Positions 1-9,230 of a stretch of 64,000 bases of DNA are shown here, in pieces (position 1 is the first letter of the stretch; every line of letters begins with the position of its first letter). A program made the translations under genes and the position numbers. Origin of the DNA: GM7GCV1 sp965222065 (GTDB lineage: Bacteria > Pseudomonadota > Gammaproteobacteria > Pseudomonadales > GM7GCV1); the NCBI GenBank assembly GCA_965222065.1, contig OZ244933.1, forward strand, positions 1,426,001 to 1,490,000. The letters run 5' to 3'. The notes beneath the pieces are model-generated. The model was not told the DNA's origin, ran no database searches, and saw nothing but the letters and a program-made list of their open reading frames with translations.

Positions 1-89
1 GCCAGGGTCACCATGAATCCGGATTCTGACAGCCCTTGGCACAGGTAGTCGCCAACCTTGGTTTCATCTTCAACTATCAATATCTGCAT
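1..89 (-). CDS. Heavy-metal response regulator, N-terminal part (runs off the window)
   Basis: Reading the minus strand from an ATG at position 89 gives 29 codons of a receiver domain that begins MQILIVEDETKVGDYLCQGL. The ILIVEDE pattern holds the acidic pocket residues of an OmpR/PhoB-type receiver, and the sequence is like CopR/CusR/CzcR regulators. The gene is divergent from copA, as is usual for copper systems. The rest, and any partner kinase, lies outside the window. Assignment to the copper-type subgroup is inferred from position and general likeness. Confidence 0.75.
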   Translation of the reverse strand, partial: MQILIVEDETKVGDYLCQGLSESGFMVTL

Positions 90-158
90 GCTTGCTCACT
101 TCTATCTGTGTCTCTGAGAAGGCTAACTATCGGCAGGTCACAGGAAGATGACTGAAAG

Positions 159-174
159 ATTACAGGCTTGTCAT
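159..174. promoter_or_regulatory. Candidate CopR/CusR box between the divergent regulator and copA
   Basis: ATTACA-GGCT-TGTCAT is an imperfect inverted repeat (one mismatch to a perfect dyad) in the 169-bp divergent gap. CopR/CusR-type regulators bind dyads of this general form. No clear -10/-35 pair could be fixed by eye. Function is inferred. Confidence 0.4.
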
Positions 175-258
175 CTTTGAGTCATGCTGCTGACAGACCC
201 CATTTATTAGTCTTGCCAAAAAGTTTTGGACACAAGCTCATTTAGGAGAGAGTTAAAC

Positions 259-2067
259 ATGCCTAATTTTGGATCCTTACTACCCGTGGGAATTAATCGT
301 CGCCGGTTCGTACAGGGGCTGGCAGCAGGCGGTGTGCTGGCAGCTACTCCGTCGCTGCTGCTGGCCAACACCGGTCAGTTGGAAACGCCTGTTCTCAGTG
401 GTCGTGAGATAGATCTGGTCATTGAAGAAAAGCCGGTCAACTTTACTGGTGTCACCCGCATGGCCACCACTATTAATGGCTCTATTCCGGCCCCGACACT
501 GCGACTTCGTGAAGGCGATGAGGTGACTATTCGGGTTACCAACAGGCTCCCGGTATCTACATCAATTCACTGGCACGGCATTCTGTTGCCCTATCAAATG
601 GACGGGGTCCCAGGAATTAGCTTTAAGGGCATTGCGCCCGGCGAAACCTTCACTTACCGATTCCCATTGCGACAAAGCGGTACTTACTGGTACCACAGTC
701 ACTCCGGCTTTCAGGAAATGACCGGCATGTATGGCGCGCTGATCATTGAGCCTCGCGAGGGTGAAAGGCATCAGGCAGACAAAGATTATGTTGTTCAACT
801 CTCCGACTGGACCGACGATGACCCCATGCGGGTTTTCAGCAAGCTGAAAGTACAGAGTGATCTTTACAATTTCAGTCAACCTACTTTTCTTGAATTTACA
901 CAGGACGTGTCGGATATGGGGCTGCAAGCCGCACTGGAAAAACGCGAAATGTGGAACCAGATGCGCATGAAACCCACTGACCTCGCCGACCTGTCATCAG
1001 CAACACTAACCTATCTACTCAACGGTGCCACACCAGCAGGAAACTGGACAGGTATCTTTAATCCTGGAGAAAGAGTCAGGCTGCGCTTTATTAATGCATC
1101 CAGTAACAGTTTCTATGATGTCCGCATACCAGGGCTCAAGCTCACGGTCGTTCAGGCTGATGGACAAGATGTTGAACCTGTGACCGTCGATGAATTTCGT
1201 TTCGGGCCCGGAGAGACATACGACGCCATCGTCCAGCCACAGGACGATGCCTACAGTATTTTTTCCCAGAGTATGGATCGAAGCGGCTATGCCCTGGGAA
1301 CCCTGGCTGTTCGCCATGGACTCAATGCACCCGTTCCGGAAACTGATTCGGTCGAGTGGCTCACCATGCAAGACATGATGGGTGCCATGGATCATGGAAA
1401 CATGGACCATAGCGGCATGAGTGGTATGAACCACTCTGGCCAGAACAAAATGACCATGGATCACAGTTCACATGGAAGCATGGCAATGGACCACAGCATG
1501 CATGCCATGCATTCAGCCGACAGCCCACTGGCCAAACCATCCCAGACCGTGCAACACGCCAGCACTGAATACGGGCCATCCGTGGATATGCGGGTGAATA
1601 CGCCACGAACCAATCTGGATGATCCTGGAATTGGTCTTCGCAATAACGGGCGCCGGGTGCTTACATTGGCCGATCTGAAATCCATAGATGGTGTTCTCGA
1701 CGACCAGCGCCCTCCAGTCAAGGAGCTAGAACTGCATCTCACCGGCAATATGGAACGATATAGCTGGTCATTTGATGGCCTGGAGTTTGGCAAAAGCACC
1801 CCCGTATCCCTGAAACATCACGAACGGGTACGGATCATTCTGCAAAATGACACCATGATGACCCACCCAATGCACCTCCACGGCATGTGGAGTGAGCTCG
1901 AAACAGATCAGGGCGAGTTACGAGTCAGACGTCATACCATCCCGGTTCAACCTGCCCAACGCATCAGCTTCCTGACCACGCCCCATGACCTCGGTCGCTG
2001 GGCCTGGCATTGCCACCTGTTATTCCATATGGATGCAGGCATGTTCCGTGAAGTAGTGGTGTCATGA
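259..2067 (+). CDS. copA: Multicopper oxidase CopA, copper resistance
   Basis: Periplasmic multicopper oxidase of the CopA/PcoA family, which oxidises or sequesters Cu(I). The chosen ATG at 259 follows AGGAGAG; the open frame extends 11 codons further up but without a good ribosome site. A Tat signal is visible (NRRRFVQG at residues 13-20, then a hydrophobic run). Copper ligands are present in order: HWHG near residue 104, HSHSG near 146, HPMHLHG near 535 and HCHLLFHMDAGMF near 583. A Met/His/Asp-rich insert at about residues 372-418 (repeated MDH motifs) is typical of CopA. Length 602 aa is normal for the family. Its stop overlaps the ORF of copB, so the two are probably one transcript, likely controlled by the divergent response regulator. 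Confidence 0.95.
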   Translation: MPNFGSLLPVGINRRRFVQGLAAGGVLAATPSLLLANTGQLETPVLSGREIDLVIEEKPVNFTGVTRMATTINGSIPAPTLRLREGDEVTIRVTNRLPVSTSIHWHGILLPYQMDGVPGISFKGIAPGETFTYRFPLRQSGTYWYHSHSGFQEMTGMYGALIIEPREGERHQADKDYVVQLSDWTDDDPMRVFSKLKVQSDLYNFSQPTFLEFTQDVSDMGLQAALEKREMWNQMRMKPTDLADLSSATLTYLLNGATPAGNWTGIFNPGERVRLRFINASSNSFYDVRIPGLKLTVVQADGQDVEPVTVDEFRFGPGETYDAIVQPQDDAYSIFSQSMDRSGYALGTLAVRHGLNAPVPETDSVEWLTMQDMMGAMDHGNMDHSGMSGMNHSGQNKMTMDHSSHGSMAMDHSMHAMHSADSPLAKPSQTVQHASTEYGPSVDMRVNTPRTNLDDPGIGLRNNGRRVLTLADLKSIDGVLDDQRPPVKELELHLTGNMERYSWSFDGLEFGKSTPVSLKHHERVRIILQNDTMMTHPMHLHGMWSELETDQGELRVRRHTIPVQPAQRISFLTTPHDLGRWAWHCHLLFHMDAGMFREVVVS

Positions 2068-2078
2068 GGAGAACGATT

Positions 2079-2915
2079 ATGATTATGAATTCTAAATTAG
2101 TCATTTTACTGGCTCTGAGCACACTTTATTCCATTCCATCATTGGCTCAAATGGATCAGGCTGAAATGCAGATGCAGGGGGGCACCGCCCCCACAGATGC
2201 GCGCGACCCACACGCTTATTCCGATGGCTATACCCTGACTGAAGGCCCCTATGCCCTGCCCGGCCCCAGAACCCTCAAGCTGGCAGATGAACATAGCTTT
2301 TGGTCAATTTTAGGTGACCGCCTGGAATACAACGAAGGCAGCGAGGCCGCTGTCTTTGATCTGCAAGGCTGGTACGGCACCACCTATAACCGCTTTGCGA
2401 TAAAGACCGAGGGTGATTATGCGGACGGGGCCCTGGAGGAAAGCTCTACCGATTTGCTTTGGGACAGGGCAATGAATGCCTACTTCAACACACAATTGGG
2501 TATACGGCTGGACCAGTCTCACGAAGGCAAAAACCGACAATGGCTGGCTGCGGGAGTTCAGGGATTAGCACCCTACTGGTTTGAAATAGACCTCACTGCA
2601 TACATGAGTGACAACGGACGCACCTCACTTACGGCGGAAGCTGAATACGAGTTGATGATCACCCAGAGGCTCATCCTGCAACCCCGAGCTGAGCTCAGCT
2701 TTTATGGCAAGGACGATCCGGAAAACGGCATCGGCAAAGGGCTATCCGATGTCTCACTTGGCTTGCGTTTGCGTTACGAATTCAGTCGACAGTTCGCCCC
2801 CTATATTGGTGTTGAGTGGTCTGCTAGCTACGGCAATACGGCTGAATTCCTGCAGGAAGAAGGTCTGGATACCAGCGATACCGAAATTGTGGCTGGCGTC
2901 AGGTTTTGGTACTGA
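2079..2915 (+). CDS. copB: Outer-membrane copper resistance protein CopB
   Basis: CopB/PcoB family outer-membrane beta-barrel, partner of CopA. An N-terminal signal peptide (MNSKLVILLALSTLYSIPSLAQ) is followed by a short Met-rich segment (MDQAEMQMQGG). The remainder has the alternating aromatic/charged pattern of the family and ends in RFWY, a barrel-type aromatic C-terminus. An upstream in-frame ATG at 2064 overlaps the copA stop as ATGA, but the ATG at 2079 sits about 6 bases behind GAGGAGAA and is preferred. About 278 aa. Confidence 0.9.
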   Translation: MIMNSKLVILLALSTLYSIPSLAQMDQAEMQMQGGTAPTDARDPHAYSDGYTLTEGPYALPGPRTLKLADEHSFWSILGDRLEYNEGSEAAVFDLQGWYGTTYNRFAIKTEGDYADGALEESSTDLLWDRAMNAYFNTQLGIRLDQSHEGKNRQWLAAGVQGLAPYWFEIDLTAYMSDNGRTSLTAEAEYELMITQRLILQPRAELSFYGKDDPENGIGKGLSDVSLGLRLRYEFSRQFAPYIGVEWSASYGNTAEFLQEEGLDTSDTEIVAGVRFWY

Positions 2916-2958
2916 CCCGGTCTTTCCATACACATAGATCTCTATCGAGGCTAATCAA

Positions 2959-3258
2959 ATGAAACAAATACTACTTACAACCGGCTTAATCAGTTTTACC
3001 CTAACCGCGGGCTTTGCTCAGGCTCATTCGCCAGAAGAACATGCCCAGAACGGAGAAGACCCCAATTGTGCTGCTATGCAAACCATGGATCACAGCAACA
3101 TGGATATGGATGATCCTGTGATGCAGGCCATGATGGAGAAATGTATGGGGCATATGGATGATCACAGCGCACATGGCACCAGCACTGGGCAGGATCAAAC
3201 AGACCAGGACGATACAGCTCATGAGATGACAAATAGCTCGGGCGATCATCAGCACTAA
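2959..3258 (+). CDS. Small Met/His-rich periplasmic protein, probable copper binder
   Basis: A 99-aa protein with a signal peptide (cleavage likely after GFAQA) and a mature part full of Met, His and Asp (MDHSNMDMDD, then MGHMDDHSAHG). Such proteins accompany cop/pco operons and are thought to bind periplasmic copper. Placed 43 bases after copB and 16 bases before the cytochrome gene, so probably in the cop operon. I do not recognise a named family with certainty. Confidence 0.75.
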   Translation: MKQILLTTGLISFTLTAGFAQAHSPEEHAQNGEDPNCAAMQTMDHSNMDMDDPVMQAMMEKCMGHMDDHSAHGTSTGQDQTDQDDTAHEMTNSSGDHQH

Positions 3259-3274
3259 TTAAGCAGGAACACCT

Positions 3275-3835
3275 ATGAACCAGATCGTCGCCTACATTAA
3301 GGGCCTTTTGCTAACTGTCGTACTCCTTATGATTGGCGGCGGTCTGTTTATATACTCTGGCCTGTACCCCATAGGTGCAGATGTACCGCACCATCAGCTC
3401 TCATACTGGATTCTAGAAACCGCCAGAGATCGATCTATAGCACGTGCTGCCAAATCAATATCCATTCCGGAAGACCTGGATTCATCCCGCCGATTGCTGG
3501 CAGGTGGCGCTGATTACAATGACATGTGTGCAGATTGCCACTTAAAGCCTGGAGTAACAGAAACCGACTTCACCATAGGACTTTACCCCAGCCCACCCAG
3601 TCTAACTCTCACATCAAACAATTCCGGGGAAAATGATGCCCTGCTAAAACGCCAGTTTTGGGTTATTAAACATGGTATCAAGGCCTCAGGTATGCCAGCC
3701 TGGGGACCAACACACGACGATCAGCGAATCTGGAATATGGTGGCATTCCTCCAGCGCCTGCCAGACCTCTCACCCGCGCAATACCAAATTATCACTGCCC
3801 GTGGAGCTTCACCGGCTAACACTGCTGAACACTGA
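3275..3835 (+). CDS. Membrane-anchored c-type cytochrome
   Basis: A 186-aa protein with an uncleaved-looking N-terminal membrane segment (about residues 9-30) and one haem c motif CADCH near residue 84. A methionine in SGMPAWG about 60 residues later is the likely sixth ligand, as in class I cytochromes of cbb3/CopA-linked type. It sits directly after the Met/His-rich gene in the copper operon, so an electron-transfer role next to the multicopper oxidase is plausible but inferred. Confidence 0.85.
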   Translation: MNQIVAYIKGLLLTVVLLMIGGGLFIYSGLYPIGADVPHHQLSYWILETARDRSIARAAKSISIPEDLDSSRRLLAGGADYNDMCADCHLKPGVTETDFTIGLYPSPPSLTLTSNNSGENDALLKRQFWVIKHGIKASGMPAWGPTHDDQRIWNMVAFLQRLPDLSPAQYQIITARGASPANTAEH

Positions 3836-3858
3836 TATTCAGGAGACAGGAAAGACAA

Positions 3859-3877
3859 CCAGCATCAATGATGCTGG
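3859..3877. terminator. Perfect palindrome between convergent genes
   Basis: CCAGCATCA-A-TGATGCTGG is a perfect dyad lying across the stop codon of the permease gene and 24 bases after the cytochrome stop. It sits exactly between convergent genes, so a bidirectional terminator is likely, although the adjoining T tract is weak on both strands. Confidence 0.45.
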
Positions 3878-5205
3878 TGCTTATCCTCATCTTGCATGCG
3901 CTTGCGCAAGTCCGATTTTAGGAACCAGCTCTCTCCCAGAGCGATCAATATCATCAGTATGATTGCGACGACCAAAACCAAAGGATCAGTCGTCAGCTTT
4001 ACCCAGACAAAACCCGTCAAGGCTATCAAATCAAGCACTATAGCTACCCAGGGAACCCAGATTTTGGCATCAATATCCTCGCCCAAATATCGCACCACTC
4101 CCCAGTGAATTGCCATATCCATGATCAGGTAAAAAATTATTCCCAACGCAGCTATGCGTGATAGATCAAAGAATGCCGTCAGCACTAGACCTAAAACAAC
4201 GGTGTACACCAACGTGTGTTTCTGGATGCTCCCCGGCATGCCAAAATGGCTATGGGGCACCAGATTCATCTCTGTCAGCATAGCCAGCATTCGAGAAACC
4301 GCAAAAATACTGGCCATAATCCCACCTGCTGTGGCCATGATAGCAATGGCAACCGTTGCCCAAACGCCATAGTCACCTAAAGCGGGGCGCGCAGCTGCCG
4401 CCAGAGAGTAGTCACGGGTTTCGATGATCTCCGAAAGGGATAGATTGCTGGCCACGGCAAATCCCACCAAACTATAAATCACTACACAGGCCGCGATGGA
4501 AATAATAATGGCCCGGCCAACATTTTTGTGCGGATCAATCACTTCAGAGCCACTATTGGTAATGGTGGTAAACCCTTTAAACGCCAAAACCCCCAAAGCA
4601 GTTGCGCCAAGAAAATTCGTCAGGCTTTCAGTGTCTGAGGTGCGGCTGAAATCAACTGCCAGGCTATCGGCCAGCCAGACGCCCACCAACCCAAAAACCA
4701 GAATACCAATGATTTTCAGAATACCAAGAGCGCTGGCAACATTCTGAATTAATCGATTGCTTAACAGGTTTACCACAAAGGCGACCAGCAAGAGAGACAC
4801 CCCGAGAATGGGGACCATCAGGCCCGACTGATCCCCCCCAAACAACTGCATGCTGTACGAGCCAAATGTCCGCGCCAGAAAGCTTTGGGCAATCACCATG
4901 GAGAAGTACATGAGCAAGGCGTGAAAAGCCGTAGGCAAGCGATCGCCATAAGCCTTGTGGAGATACATACCAATGCCACCGGCAGATGGGTAGGCGTTGG
5001 AGATTTTGATATAGGAGTAGGCGCTGAACGCAACAACTACCGCTGCTGCCAGGAAAGCCAGCGGGAATAATGCACCAGTCATCTCGGCCATTTGTCCGGT
5101 CAGGGCAAATATGCCTGCGCCGATCATCACGCCCGTACCCAGCATCACAGTGCCCGCCAAACTAAGGCTGTCTTTGCTGTATTGGGTAGAGTGATTGCTC
5201 TGCAT
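3865..5205 (-). CDS. APC-superfamily amino-acid permease
   Basis: A 446-aa polytopic inner-membrane protein. The N-terminal helix region GTGVMIGAGIFALTGQ is the conserved TM1 motif of the amino acid-polyamine-organocation superfamily, and about 12 hydrophobic segments can be traced. The C-terminus is His-rich (DKHQHH). RBS AGGAAAAAG precedes the ATG. Its substrate is unknown. Similar permeases are found next to copper loci, so a link to metal stress is possible, but nothing in the sequence proves it. Confidence 0.85.
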   Translation of the reverse strand: MQSNHSTQYSKDSLSLAGTVMLGTGVMIGAGIFALTGQMAEMTGALFPLAFLAAAVVVAFSAYSYIKISNAYPSAGGIGMYLHKAYGDRLPTAFHALLMYFSMVIAQSFLARTFGSYSMQLFGGDQSGLMVPILGVSLLLVAFVVNLLSNRLIQNVASALGILKIIGILVFGLVGVWLADSLAVDFSRTSDTESLTNFLGATALGVLAFKGFTTITNSGSEVIDPHKNVGRAIIISIAACVVIYSLVGFAVASNLSLSEIIETRDYSLAAAARPALGDYGVWATVAIAIMATAGGIMASIFAVSRMLAMLTEMNLVPHSHFGMPGSIQKHTLVYTVVLGLVLTAFFDLSRIAALGIIFYLIMDMAIHWGVVRYLGEDIDAKIWVPWVAIVLDLIALTGFVWVKLTTDPLVLVVAIILMILIALGESWFLKSDLRKRMQDEDKHQHH

Positions 5206-5276
5206 ATCTTTTTCCTCAAATTATTTTTATTCCGCCCAACAACATGGCTATTTCAAGAATTACTTACCAGGAGTGA

Positions 5277-6011
5277 TCAATACATTGAAATCATCCAGAT
5301 ACCGGCAAAAATCATAAACAAGTTTTCAGTTAAAGAAACAAACCCCAGTGGAACGCTACTGTCTCCGCCTACACAGGCACATTTAAGCTCTCTCTTGTCG
5401 ATATAAACCGCCTTATATACCGACACCGCGCCAATAGTGCCGATAAATATAGACACTGGGGCGAAAATCCATGGCCAAGAACCTGATAACATTCCCACGC
5501 CGGCGTACGCTTCAGCAAAAGGATAGACATAGGCATAGCGTACGAAACGCATGGAGAGCAAGTCATAGGTAATAAACTGATTTGTAAACGCAGTAACATC
5601 CTGGAGTTTTTGAATTGCCAGAACCAACATACTTAGGCCAACGAACCATGGCAAAAGTAATGAAAGGGAAAAACCACCAGTATTTGCCCACACTAGAGCC
5701 AGGGCAGCAAGGAAACTACATCCAAAAATAGCGATGACCGGTTTGTAGGTTGTGCCGCTGTCGCCTTCCTGTTCCAATCCCAAATAATCCCTGAGTTTGT
5801 CATATCCTCCAATACGTTCGCCGTCGATAAATGTCTGTGGTGTGGTATCGACGTTATGCTCTTCCTTAAATCTTTCTACTTCTTCCCGGGATTTAAACGT
5901 ATTATCCTCAAGATCAAAGCCACTACGCCTGAGAAGGTCTCGTGATTTTAAGCCAAAAGGACAGATATGATCGTCTGTTTCCATTCGGTACAAGGTGGCT
6001 CGCTGTGACAT
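5277..6011 (-). CDS. Glutaredoxin domain fused to MauE-like membrane protein
   Basis: Residues 1 to about 80 form a glutaredoxin-like domain: the active site is CPFG (Cys17, the second Cys is absent, as in monothiol forms), with TTPQTFIDGERIGGYD matching the cis-Pro and glutathione-binding end. Residues about 90-244 hold four or five membrane helices and a CACVGG motif near residue 211, the signature of MauE-type redox membrane proteins. The gene follows cusA on the same strand with a 93-base gap. A role in thiol/disulfide or copper handling across the inner membrane is inferred. RBS GAGAGG. Confidence 0.8.
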   Translation of the reverse strand: MSQRATLYRMETDDHICPFGLKSRDLLRRSGFDLEDNTFKSREEVERFKEEHNVDTTPQTFIDGERIGGYDKLRDYLGLEQEGDSGTTYKPVIAIFGCSFLAALALVWANTGGFSLSLLLPWFVGLSMLVLAIQKLQDVTAFTNQFITYDLLSMRFVRYAYVYPFAEAYAGVGMLSGSWPWIFAPVSIFIGTIGAVSVYKAVYIDKRELKCACVGGDSSVPLGFVSLTENLFMIFAGIWMISMY

Positions 6012-6104
6012 ATATACCTCTCATTGTTAAATTAGACGGCTATGAATATGATCTCGGGACGAGTTTGCCCAATTTCAAGGACAGAATTACCCAACTCCCG
6101 GGAA

Positions 6105-9100
6105 TTATTGACTTTTCAGAGTATGTCTCTTCCATAAATAGTAAACAATCGGCAATACCAATAAGGTCAAAATAACCGCACTGGTCATGCCGCCCACCAT
6201 TGGGGCTGCGATCCTGCGCATCACTTCAATACCAGTTCCGGAACCATACATAATTGGCAGTAGACCAACGATAGTTGCTGACGCAGTCATCATGACGGGG
6301 CGTACTCGCAACCCAGCACCTTTCAATACGGCCTGGTAAATCATGCCGGTATCCGGGCTTATGCCCTTCTCGCGACAATGATCAAGCATGGTGTTATAAG
6401 CCTGATTTAGATAGACCAGCATGATCACCCCTATTTCTACAGCGACTCCGGCCAGGGCAATGAACCCTACACCCACAGCTACTGAGAAGTTATAACCCAG
6501 CAGATACATTAACCAGATACTTCCAACCATGGCCAAGGGTAAGGTTCCCATGATGATTGCCACTTCAGAGAGGCTGCGGAAATTCAAGAACAATAAGAGC
6601 CCTATGATGAGCAATGTCAGGGGAACGACATAAGTAAGCTTTTCCTTTGCTCTCAACATGTACTCATATTGCCCAGACCAGTTAACGGAATAACCGGCTG
6701 GCAACTCTAGTTGCTGATCGACAATTTCCATTGCCTCGTTAACATAAGAGCCGATATCCACATCCTCGATATCAACAAAGGTCCATCCGTTAATACGTGC
6801 ATTTTCGGTCTTGATCCCAGGTGGACCATCCTCAATAAATACGTTGGCCACATCACCTAGTGCGATACGCTGTCCATCTTTCGTAACTATTGGCAACAGG
6901 GCGATTTGTTCCGGAGAGTCCCGGTAGGATTGCGGGTAACGAATATTTACCGGGTATCGCTCCAGCCCTTCTACCGTCTGGGTAACATTCATACCGCCTA
7001 TGGCCGACATGACCACTTGCTGCACATCGGCAATATTTAATCCATATCTGGAGGCTTTTTGACGGTCAATATCCACTTTGATATATCGACCACCGGCGAC
7101 CCTCTCTGAATAAACAGAGGCTGTACCAGGAACATCCGAGAGGATAGTTTCCAATTGTTTACCTATTTCCTGGATTACATCTAGGTCTGCACCGGACACT
7201 TTGATACCAACAGGGGTCTTAATCCCTGTTGCCAACATATCAATGCGGGTTTTAATGGGCATCACCCAGGCGTTGGTTACGCCGGGCAGTTTTACCAGTG
7301 AATCCAGTTCCTGCTTTAAGGACTCACTGGTGACGCCCGAACGCCATTCGCTGCGATCCTTCAACTGAATGAACGTTTCAATCATGGTCAAAGGGGCGGG
7401 ATCTGTTGCAGTTTCGGCTCGGCCTATCTTGCCAAATACGGTTTCTACTTCGGGAACCGTTCTAATCAATTTATCGGTCTGTTGTAGCAACTCACGGGCC
7501 TGACCAATGGAAATTCCTGGATAGGTGGTTGGCATGTACATAAGATCACCTTCATCCAGAGTCGGGATAAATTCACTTCCAATCTTGCTAAGCGGCCAAA
7601 GGCTGGTCGCCAACAAAATCAATGCCAGTCCGATACAGCTTTTCGGATAACTCAATACCTGTTTGAGTAAAGGCGAATAAACTGAAATCAGGAACCGGTT
7701 AATCGGATTTTTATGCTCAGGTAGCACTTTACCCCGAATGAAGTAACCCATGAGTACTGGAACCAGAGTGATCGCCAGTGCGGCACTGGCGGCCATGGCG
7801 TAGGTTTTTGTAAACGCCAGGGGTGAGAACATCCGCCCTTCCTGGGCTTCAAGGGTAAAAACCGGCATAAAGCTAACAGTAGTAATCAGCAAGCTAAAAA
7901 ATAATGCGGGCCCGACTTCTGATGCGGATTTGGCAACAATCTGCCACCGATTTTCAGGAGTGATTGGTGTTGTCTCCAAATGCTTATGCATGTTTTCAAT
8001 CATGACAATAGCGCCGTCAATCATGACTCCGATCGCAATGGCGATACCACCCAATGACATAATATTGGCGTTCAAGCCTTGCCAGTGCATGACAATAAAT
8101 GCAGTCAAAATCCCTACTGGTAGGCTGACAATAGCGACCAGGGATGAACGCACATGAAAAAGGAAAATCATGCACACCAGGGCGACCACGGTGAATTCCT
8201 CTAACAGTTTGTGCCAAAGGTTATCAACGGCGCGCTCGATGAGTCCGGACCGGTCATAAACAGTGACGACTTCTACCCCTTCAGGCAGTCCGGCTTTTAG
8301 TTGTTCGAGTTTCTGTTTAACTCCTTCGATCGTCTTTTGCGCATTTTCTCCGTAACGCATCACCACGACACCACCTACAGTTTCGCCCTCGCCGTTTAAC
8401 TCAGCGATGCCACGACGCATCTGCGGGCCCAGATTAATTTCGGCAACATCTTTCAATTGCAGAGGAGTACCGTTTTGGTTGATTCCCAAAGGGATATTGG
8501 CCAAATCGGATTCACTTTGAATGTAGCCTGAGGAGCGAACCATATATTCCGCCTCTGCCATTTCGACGACAGAGGCGCCTATCTCCTGATTCGCTCGCTG
8601 AATCGCCGTTTGTATATGGGCTAGAGGGATACCAAATGCCCGTATTTTTTCCGGATCAACGGTCACCTGGTACTGCTTGACCATGCCGCCTATAGGTGCC
8701 ACTTCTGACACGCCGGGAACCGTTTGCAGCTCGTACTTTAAAAACCAGTCCTGCAAACTCCTCAGCTGACTAAGATCGTGATTCCCGGTTCTATCTACTA
8801 ACGCATACAGATACACCCAACCTACACCTGTGGCATCGGGTCCTAACTGAGGTTGGGCATTTTCTGGCAAATTGGGGGCTACCTGGCTGAGATATTCCAG
8901 CACTCGGGAACGGGCCCAATAAAGATCAGTATCCTCATCGAAAATCACATAGACATAGGAATCACCAAAAAATGAATACCCTCTGACGGTGACAGCCCCC
9001 GGAACGGATAACATAGAGGTGGTAAGTGGATAGGTCACCTGATCTTCTACTACCTGCGGCGCTTGACCCGGATAGCTCGTTTTAATGATGACCTGAACAT

Positions 9101-9230
9101 CGGAGAGATCCGGTATGGCATCAACAGGTGTGTTTTTTAAAGAAAAGATACCTCCCGCCACCAATATGACGCTGGCCAGAAGTACCAAAAAACGATTATT
9201 AACTGACCAATGAATTATTGACTCAATCAT
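6105..9230 (-). CDS. cusA: CusA-type heavy-metal RND efflux pump (Cu/Ag)
   Basis: Inner-membrane RND transporter of the HME family, 1041 aa from the ATG at 9230, which overlaps the end of cusB (GGCAATGATTGAG). The TM4 motif AIGVMIDGAIVMIEN is of the CusA/SilA (HME4) class. All three methionines that form the Cu/Ag path in CusA have counterparts: LMYMPTT, PLTMIETFIQLK and RIDMLATGIKTP. It would pump periplasmic or cytoplasmic Cu(I)/Ag(I) to an outer-membrane channel through CusB, but the cusB next to it is broken (see 9223-9917), so function depends on another adaptor or is lost. Expression may now come from the IS element. Confidence 0.95.
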   Translation of the reverse strand: MIESIIHWSVNNRFLVLLASVILVAGGIFSLKNTPVDAIPDLSDVQVIIKTSYPGQAPQVVEDQVTYPLTTSMLSVPGAVTVRGYSFFGDSYVYVIFDEDTDLYWARSRVLEYLSQVAPNLPENAQPQLGPDATGVGWVYLYALVDRTGNHDLSQLRSLQDWFLKYELQTVPGVSEVAPIGGMVKQYQVTVDPEKIRAFGIPLAHIQTAIQRANQEIGASVVEMAEAEYMVRSSGYIQSESDLANIPLGINQNGTPLQLKDVAEINLGPQMRRGIAELNGEGETVGGVVVMRYGENAQKTIEGVKQKLEQLKAGLPEGVEVVTVYDRSGLIERAVDNLWHKLLEEFTVVALVCMIFLFHVRSSLVAIVSLPVGILTAFIVMHWQGLNANIMSLGGIAIAIGVMIDGAIVMIENMHKHLETTPITPENRWQIVAKSASEVGPALFFSLLITTVSFMPVFTLEAQEGRMFSPLAFTKTYAMAASAALAITLVPVLMGYFIRGKVLPEHKNPINRFLISVYSPLLKQVLSYPKSCIGLALILLATSLWPLSKIGSEFIPTLDEGDLMYMPTTYPGISIGQARELLQQTDKLIRTVPEVETVFGKIGRAETATDPAPLTMIETFIQLKDRSEWRSGVTSESLKQELDSLVKLPGVTNAWVMPIKTRIDMLATGIKTPVGIKVSGADLDVIQEIGKQLETILSDVPGTASVYSERVAGGRYIKVDIDRQKASRYGLNIADVQQVVMSAIGGMNVTQTVEGLERYPVNIRYPQSYRDSPEQIALLPIVTKDGQRIALGDVANVFIEDGPPGIKTENARINGWTFVDIEDVDIGSYVNEAMEIVDQQLELPAGYSVNWSGQYEYMLRAKEKLTYVVPLTLLIIGLLLFLNFRSLSEVAIIMGTLPLAMVGSIWLMYLLGYNFSVAVGVGFIALAGVAVEIGVIMLVYLNQAYNTMLDHCREKGISPDTGMIYQAVLKGAGLRVRPVMMTASATIVGLLPIMYGSGTGIEVMRRIAAPMVGGMTSAVILTLLVLPIVYYLWKRHTLKSQ

